DNA from: Diatrype stigma
Taxonomy: Eukaryota; Ascomycota; Sordariomycetes; Xylariales; Diatrypaceae
Direction of reading: 5' to 3'
Assembly (NCBI GenBank): GCA_022225965.2
Contig: JAKJXP020000009.1
Location: forward strand, 372,001 to 436,000
DNA: 64,000 nucleotides
The stretch's first letter is position 1. Each line of letters opens with the position of its first letter. The notes beneath the pieces were generated by a model. The model saw nothing but the letters and a program-made list of their open reading frames with translations, ran no database searches and was not told the DNA's origin. Positions 58,462 through 64,000 of the stretch are shown piece by piece. Made by a program: the position numbers and the translations under genes.

Positions 58462-60668
58462 ATGAAGCCTAAGGTTTATCAGGTGCGTGCCGTGCTGGAA
58501 CCCACCCGCCTGCACAGGAAAGGCCTTTCTTGGTAGCAAAACGCTTGTTCGCTGTAGCTAACTAACGGGCGTTCCTCTCTCTCCCAGTTCCTCGTCGGCG
58601 TCTTCGCCTCGGTGGGATCCGTGCTCTACGGATATGATCTCGGTGTCATAGCCGGCGTCGTGGGCAGCAGCTCCTACGCCGAGCTGTTCAACCCGGGCCC
58701 GACGGAGAAGTGGGTCTCACATCTTCTGTCCGGAGTACGGCAGATACCTGGGTAGAGGGAAAGTTTGCTGACAAAAGGTGTGCTGTACAGCGGGACGGTT
58801 GTCGCCCTGTTCACGGGTGGTGCATTTTTCGGAGCTGGGTTCGCCGGGCCGGCCGGCGACTGGCTGGGTCGGAGACTGACCATCATGCTCGGCTCCGTCC
58901 TCTTCCTCGTCGGTGGCTGCATCCAGACGGCGGCGCAGACGCTCCACTACCTCTATGCGGGGAGAGCTCTTGCCGGGCTCGGAGTGGGTTTCTTGACCAT
59001 GATCATTCGGTATGTCTGCTATGCTAACGATCCTCTCAATTACCTGCCCTAAGTGCTAACCAACATCCACTCGTGTAGTAAGTTAAGCAGTTATCGATCC
59101 GTTTTGCTGCCCTCCGAAGTGTATAGCCGCCGTCCGACAGACGTGTGCTTACCTCCTATCTACCCGTAGCCGTGTACCAGAGCGAGATATCCCATCCTTC
59201 CATACGCGGACGCGTGACGGCGCTGCAGCAGTTCATGCTCGGGATCGGCGCGCTTGTGGCTGGCTGGGTCACCTACGGTTGCTACACGAACCTCACGACG
59301 AGCGCACAATGGAGGATCCCGTTGGGCATCCAGAACCTCCCCGCCGTTCTCCTCGCGGCTCTGATCCTGCTCTTCCCGGAGAGCCCGCGCTGGCTCGTCG
59401 ACCACAACCGGGCCGACGAGGGCCTGAGGAACCTGGCGAAGCTCCATTCGAACGGCGACGTGAACGACTCTTGGGTCCGGGCTGAGTTCGCTTCGATTCA
59501 GGTTCGTTTATACTCCTCGCTGTGATAGAGACCTCCGCAGGACCATACAATAAATACTGACGCTTCTCCCGTGCTGTAGGAAACCCTCAGCTTTGAGCAT
59601 GATCAGGAAGCGAAGAGCTACAAGGAGCTATTCGTGAACAAGTCAGTAGTACCATCTCACGCACGCAATAGAACTCGACCTACAGCGAACAGGAGGAGTC
59701 TGACCTTGAGCCTCACAGATCCGCTTTCCGCCGCCTTTTCCTCGCGTGCGCGCTCCAGGCCTCCGTGCAGATGACGGGCGTCTCCGCGATCCAGTATTTC
59801 TCCGTGAGCATCTTCGAGCAGATCGGCATATCAGCCGAGGATACCCTGAAGTACCAAGCGATCAACGCCATCCTGGCTTTGATCGCGCAGGCGTTTTGCA
59901 TGGCTTTCATCGATAAGTTCGGGCGCCGTCCGACCCTGATCATCGGTAACCTGGTCAACTGCGTGATGTTCCTCATCGCGACGGTCCTTCTCGGTAAGTA
60001 AAAGCGACTTTTCCTGCAATTGGCCTTCCTCCGAGCTCCGTCGCTAATTTTTCTCGTCAGCGAAATTCCCCCCAGATACGGGGTCTGGCGGTACGGCCGG
60101 ATGGGGTTTCATCATTGTGTAAGTCTTATCGGAGCGGAGTCCCCTCCGAGAAACGAGAAGAGCTGACATAGTTAATTCCTCTAGCACGTGGCTTTACAAC
60201 ATCTCATTCTCCTTTGCCTGTGGACCGCTGTCTTGGTAAGTCAAATACCGTGCCCCCTCCCCGCACTTCTTTTGTTTCGGGCTAATAGGTCCATGTCATA
60301 TCAACAGGATCATCCCGGCCGAGATCTTTGACACGCACACGCGCAGCAAGGGCGTGTCGATCGCGACTATGACGAGCTTCGCCTTCAACACGATGATCGG
60401 GCAGGTGACGGAGATCGCGGTGAAGGCGGTCGGGTGGCGGTTCTTCCTGCTCTTCGTCATCTGCAACTTCACCAACGCCGTCTTCTTCTACCTGCTGCTG
60501 CCCGAGACCAAGCGGCTGCCGCTCGAGGAGATGAACTACCTCTTCACCCACGCACCCTGGCTCGTCCCCGGCTCCGACAAGGCCGCCTACACCGCCAACA
60601 TCGCCGCCGACGTCGAGCGCCGCGCCGCCGAGATCCGCGAGAAGACCGAGGTGGACCACGTTGCTTAG
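58462..60668 (+). CDS. MFS sugar transporter (sugar porter family, 509 aa)
   Basis: Nine exons: 58462-58482, 58588-58709, 58791-59009, 59141-59501, 59580-59641, 59719-59993, 60061-60118, 60185-60235 and 60308-60668. Sugar-porter hallmarks in order are GYDLGVIAG in TM1, GDWLGRRLT between TM2 and TM3, YAGRALAGLGVGF, VYQSEISHPSIRGR, PESPRWLVDHNRADEGL before the central loop, QMTGVSAIQYFS in TM7, DKFGRRPT, and PETKRLPLEEMNYLF at the end. Twelve membrane helices are expected in the plasma membrane; the substrate (hexose, pentose or oligosaccharide) is not readable. The exon 3/exon 4 junction is the weak point: the only in-phase acceptor I found (59140) adds RRVLTSYLPVA where relatives go straight to a VPVYQSE-like segment, so a different junction or a sequence error is possible. 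The C-terminal tail is rich in Ala/Glu. Confidence 0.88.
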
Positions 60669-61997
60669 CTGTCTACCTAGGTACCTAACCTACCTAGCTA
60701 GTTGACTCGGAGAAATGGGAATGCGGTTGGACTACTCCGTGCATACGTATTCACTCAGGTTTTTATAACCCCCGTTCGTCGGGCCTCTGGCGTCTGGAGG
60801 TAGGGACTTGGACCACTGTCCACCTACTGTAGGCATATAGCGAATAGATTGTGTTAATAGGAACCGAATAATCACCCCGACTAATCAACACATTATTCAA
60901 CAGCCACCTCGCATAATACGGGTGGGTAAAATCCGGCATACAATGCGCCCGGAGGTTAAATACCAAAACAAGAAGTGAATATTTTAACAAGCCGAAGTGG
61001 CGGAGTGGTTACGTTCCTTGAGTTTCCCCAAAAAGGAATCGTTGATCGTGCCCTCCAAAGCTGAGGTGACCGAAAAAACCCACCTTGTGGAAGCCTGAAT
61101 AAGGGGGAAGCAAGGAACCTTTTCGACGGTACCAGGTGAGAAACCTGGTACCAGGGCTTTTTGCCTTTTTCCTTTTCTTTTTCCTTTTCTCCCCTTCCAT
61201 CTCGGCCTCCATTCCGCGGGACATCCGTGGATCGTTCGGCCCCGGAATTTTTCACCCAGATATGTACATCGCAACATCGCAACAATGGCGCTCTAGCTGT
61301 GTACCTAGCAATTTTAGAGTCAGCTGTTTGTACCCCGAGAAGGTAGGAAGAGGAGGCTGGCTGTCTTGTATAGATTGTGAAGCCAGTTGGGTGACGGATG
61401 TTTGTCGATTTGATGCTCATCGCCTACCTACCAACTATAGTCTGAAGTTCCTCTTACCTATGCGATTCATATGCACCGATGACAAATACTACTTATTGAT
61501 GTGCTGCTTTCACAGCATCTCGAAAAGTCCCAAGCAACAGGTCATCCCCGTAGTAGCATGCCCTGATTCTCTGGACGCGTTCCTGGACGTGTAGTGTATT
61601 ACGGACAGTTCTTTTATGGTGAGGATGATTAGTCTACCTCACATCACAAATGTCAACCCCCCCCTTCCTTCACTGGGCTTCATATCACTGCTAGGGCTTC
61701 AGCGATGCAACTGGGCTCGACGTCCCCCTTGATCTTCAAACCAGTTCATTGCAATTCGATTCATGAGCTATCATTTCCCGTTTCCGTCCCCCTGACGAAA
61801 ATATGCTTCCTTTCCCTAACCGAAATCCATCCAGCCTACTGGCGATGCATTGAAACAAAAGAAACAACTCCCCTACAAAAGTAACCTTCCGCTCCCTCCC
61901 TACTTGCACGACAGTTCTGTCACGCATGTCCGCCCGCCATGTATGCATACCCGCAGCATCACAGCGGCCACCTTTGCTCTCTTGTGCAATGGCCCCC
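60669..61997. other. Intergenic region with a Pol III-like patch
   Basis: 3' flanks of the transporter and cpr6, which converge. Contains the A-box/hairpin element listed separately and a C/T-rich run (61160-61200). No protein gene is supported. Confidence 0.55.
60991..61162 (+). other. tRNA-like A box with perfect hairpin and T-run (possible SINE/tRNA remnant)
   Basis: TGGCGGAGTGG at 60998-61008 matches the A box of Leu/Ser tRNAs exactly and is followed by TTA, as in those tRNAs. Farther on, GGTACCAGGT (61128-61137) and ACCTGGTACC (61143-61152) form a perfect 10-bp hairpin with loop GAGAA, followed at once by a T-run (from 61158), the Pol III termination type. A TTCGA core (61122-61126) sits where a B box could be, but its flanks do not match. 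No complete tRNA fold is possible, so a degraded tRNA-derived repeat or another small Pol III RNA is the best guess. Confidence 0.35.
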
Positions 61998-63257
61998 TCA
62001 AGAGAAGAACTTCTTATACGCCGCCTTCTCCTTCGCCGCCCTCGCCGCGGCCTGCTTCTTGACAGCGTCGAGCTCCTTCGCGACCGCCGCGTCGTTCGGC
62101 GCCAGCTTCCTGGCCTGCTCGAGGGCGGCGACGGCCTCGTCCTCGTCGCGGAGGCGCACGAGCGCGAAGCCGCGGCGGAAGAGCGCCTTGGCGCGGTCGG
62201 CGTCGCTCGCGCCCGGCACGGCGAGGGCGGCCGACGCGCTGCGCTCGGCGTCCTCCCAGGCCGCGAGCTTGATGTTCATCAGGGCGCTGTTGCTGTTGAG
62301 GCTGAAGCGCAGGGCGTCGAGGGCCTGCTTCGTGGCCGTGGCGGCCGCCTTGCCGTCCGACCCCTCCTTGCCCTCTTCCGCTCCTTCGGAGGACACCTCC
62401 GGCTCCTCGTTCAGGTACCGCAGCCCCTTCTGGTACTTATCGAGGGCCACGGCGGCGTCGCCCGCCTTGAAGGCCTTGTTGCCGAAGTCCTTGCAGGCCG
62501 CGGCGATCTCGAGCACCTGCGTCGCCGTCAGGGACGGCCCGTCGGACACCTGATCCTCCGGGAAGTCCTCGTACGGGTCGCCGAGCGCGTCGGGCTGCTT
62601 GGCCTCTGCTCCCGGGGTCGCCTCGTCGCCCGTCAGCTCCCCGCTGTCCGCGATCACGGCCGGCTTCGTTGGCCGGTCGCCCGACGTCGTGCTCAGGTTC
62701 TCGATCTGCCGGATGATCGACTTGCCCGACTTGACCTCGCCGAAGACCACGTGCTTGCCGTCGAGGTGCGGGGTCGGGACCGTCGTGACGAAAAACTGGG
62801 AGCCGTTCGTGCCTGTGTGCATGTGGTGGGTGGTCAGCTAATGTAATGCATGCGCAATTGGAGATAATAAGGTATGAACACAATGCATCCACTCACCAGG
62901 ACCGGCATTGGCCATGCTCAGCAGGAAGGGACGCTCGTGCTTGAGGTCAAAGTTCTCGTCTTCGAACTTGGCGCCGTAGATGCTCTCGCCGCCGGTGCCG
63001 TCACCCGCAGTAAAGTCACCGCCCTGGATCATGAACTGCTTGATGACGCGGTGGAACTGGCTGCCCTTGTAGTGCAGCGGCTTGCCAGCCTTGCCGACAC
63101 CCTTCTCGCCTGTGCACAGCGCGCGGAAGTTCTCCGCCGTCTTCGGCACCACGTCATCGTACAGTTCGAACGTGACCCGCCCCGCTGGCTTCTGCCCGAT
63201 GGTGATGTCGAAGAAGACGCGGCTGCGCTGCTTCTTGGGGCTTTCTTCTGAGGCCAT
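61998..63257 (-). CDS. CPR6: Peptidyl-prolyl cis-trans isomerase Cyp40/Cpr6 (cyclophilin + TPR)
   Basis: Two exons: 63257-62897 and 62812-61998 (391 aa). Cpr6 is a cytosolic Hsp90 co-chaperone. Residues about 12-180 are a cyclophilin domain with [16 protein letters not shown] (catalytic Arg70), [17 protein letters not shown] and [12 protein letters not shown]. His136 replaces the Trp of cyclophilin A, which is the Cyp40 signature and lowers cyclosporin affinity. An acidic linker follows. From about 220 to 385 are TPR repeats, including [40 protein letters not shown] and [20 protein letters not shown], with the N, K and R residues that clamp the Hsp90 EEVD tail. The C-terminus ends in KKFFS. 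The exon junction restores GPGTNGSQ. The 306-codon plus-strand frame is a shadow. Confidence 0.95.
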
Positions 63258-64000
63258 TGTGGTGGTGGAATGCACTTCGAAGGTGGTTGGAATGTGGTGT
63301 AGGGTGATGCGCTGGCCGGCTGGCTGGCTGGCTAAATTGACTCCTTGCGTGTTGTGTATGGAAAGTGGGTGAACAGAGAACGAGCAAAGATGAAGGTGGT
63401 AATCAGGTAGTGAAGTAGGTAATATATAGTTGTGTGACTGTTTGCTACCGTAGGCAGGGCAGGTATGCTTCCGCACGAATGGTGAGGCGGGGTAGTAAAT
63501 GGGATGTACGTTGTATGTTGTATGTGGTGCAGATGGAAGGTGATAAGACGAAGGGGAAAGCGATTGTCAACAAGCTGCAGCAGCTCTGCAGTATTTCAAG
63601 CAGAGGCAGGGAGCTGGTCTACAAGGCTGGGTGCAATTGGTTGGTCTGGAATGTTGGTTCAACAAGCGCGAGGCCACGGCCAAGATGAAGCTTTTCGGCA
63701 TCCGTAGAAGCTTCTAGTTTAGCAGGCAGATGCTAAGAATGAGACATCGTGGGGCTCAGGCTCTCAGCGAGGGGCTTCCACCTGGGCTGCTGGGCCAATC
63801 ATGGCCAAAGCTTTCTGGAGTAGGGCTGAAGCTATAACAAGCTCGCGCGCAACGCGCGGGGTCTAAATACCTAAATACCTACTAATAGGAGTTAGTACGT
63901 GCTTGGCATCAACTACTATATCGGGAATGTTTGTCGTCAATTAGGGATGTTCCATATTATCTCTTAGTATTCCTTTACATCTCCTTCAAATGCTTGTTTG
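63258..64000. other. Upstream region of cpr6 and window end
   Basis: Presumed promoter of cpr6. Short frames (63434-63707) have no domain. No further gene is seen before the window ends. Confidence 0.55.

Noticed and set aside
61926..62846. 306-codon plus-strand frame opposite cpr6
   Set aside because: Shadow of the TPR region of cpr6; composition dominated by Arg, Leu, Val and Gly without a fold.
1..64000. CRISPR arrays, intact transposons, rRNA genes
   Set aside because: No regularly spaced repeats, no transposase or reverse-transcriptase coding, no long terminal repeats and no rRNA-like sequence were seen on either strand.

Overview
This is nuclear DNA of a filamentous ascomycete (Pezizomycotina, most likely Sordariomycetes). 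Genes are split by short GT-AG introns of about 50-360 bases, coding exons are GC-rich, and the recognisable proteins are fungal: Cdt1, an AtfA-type bZIP factor, Dsn1/Mis13, SdhAF2, Erv25, U1-C, Cpr6/Cyp40, two P450s, a PTH11-like receptor and a Fre/Ctr metal pair. There is no plasmid, prophage, CRISPR or operon-like structure. Splice junctions were placed by eye from donor/acceptor signals, reading phase and family conservation.

Layout. 0.3-2.1 kb holds cdt1 (minus), with an MCB-like ACGCGT site and a 3 x 10-bp tandem repeat upstream. 2.1-14.6 kb is nearly gene-free: one small uncertain ORF, a tRNA-derived SINE-like element (12.28-12.50 kb), a G22 tract and a decayed coding sequence (12.86-13.30 kb). 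14.6-16.6 kb is a P450. 21.1-23.1 kb is atfA. 24.4-26.2 kb is a PTH11-like receptor gene (minus). 28-38 kb is a housekeeping block: dsn1, sdhaf2, erv25, U1-C and a DUF1993 protein. 39-42.8 kb is an accessory pair, a membrane-anchored alpha/beta hydrolase divergent from a second P450. 44.6-48.3 kb is a metal-uptake pair, a Ctr copper transporter followed by a ferric/cupric reductase. 49.3-52.3 kb holds a GPI-type secreted protein and a DUF676 lipase. 53.1-56.8 kb is a divergent pair of fungal-specific genes. 58.5-60.7 kb is a sugar transporter and 62-63.3 kb is cpr6.

Most striking is the gene at 54677-56767. It encodes a trypsin-fold-like protein (candidate His/Asp/Cys triad) whose two halves are separated by acidic low-complexity sequence and an apparently complete RRM resembling that of Whi3. 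It is transcribed divergently from a protein with a single C-terminal membrane segment. An RNA-binding domain nested in a protease-like fold is the best candidate here for an undescribed system.

The metal pair is functionally coherent, since a plasma-membrane reductase generates the Cu(I) that Ctr imports. The P450/hydrolase pair could share a promoter and act on one substrate, but no backbone synthase is present, so this is not a demonstrated biosynthetic cluster.
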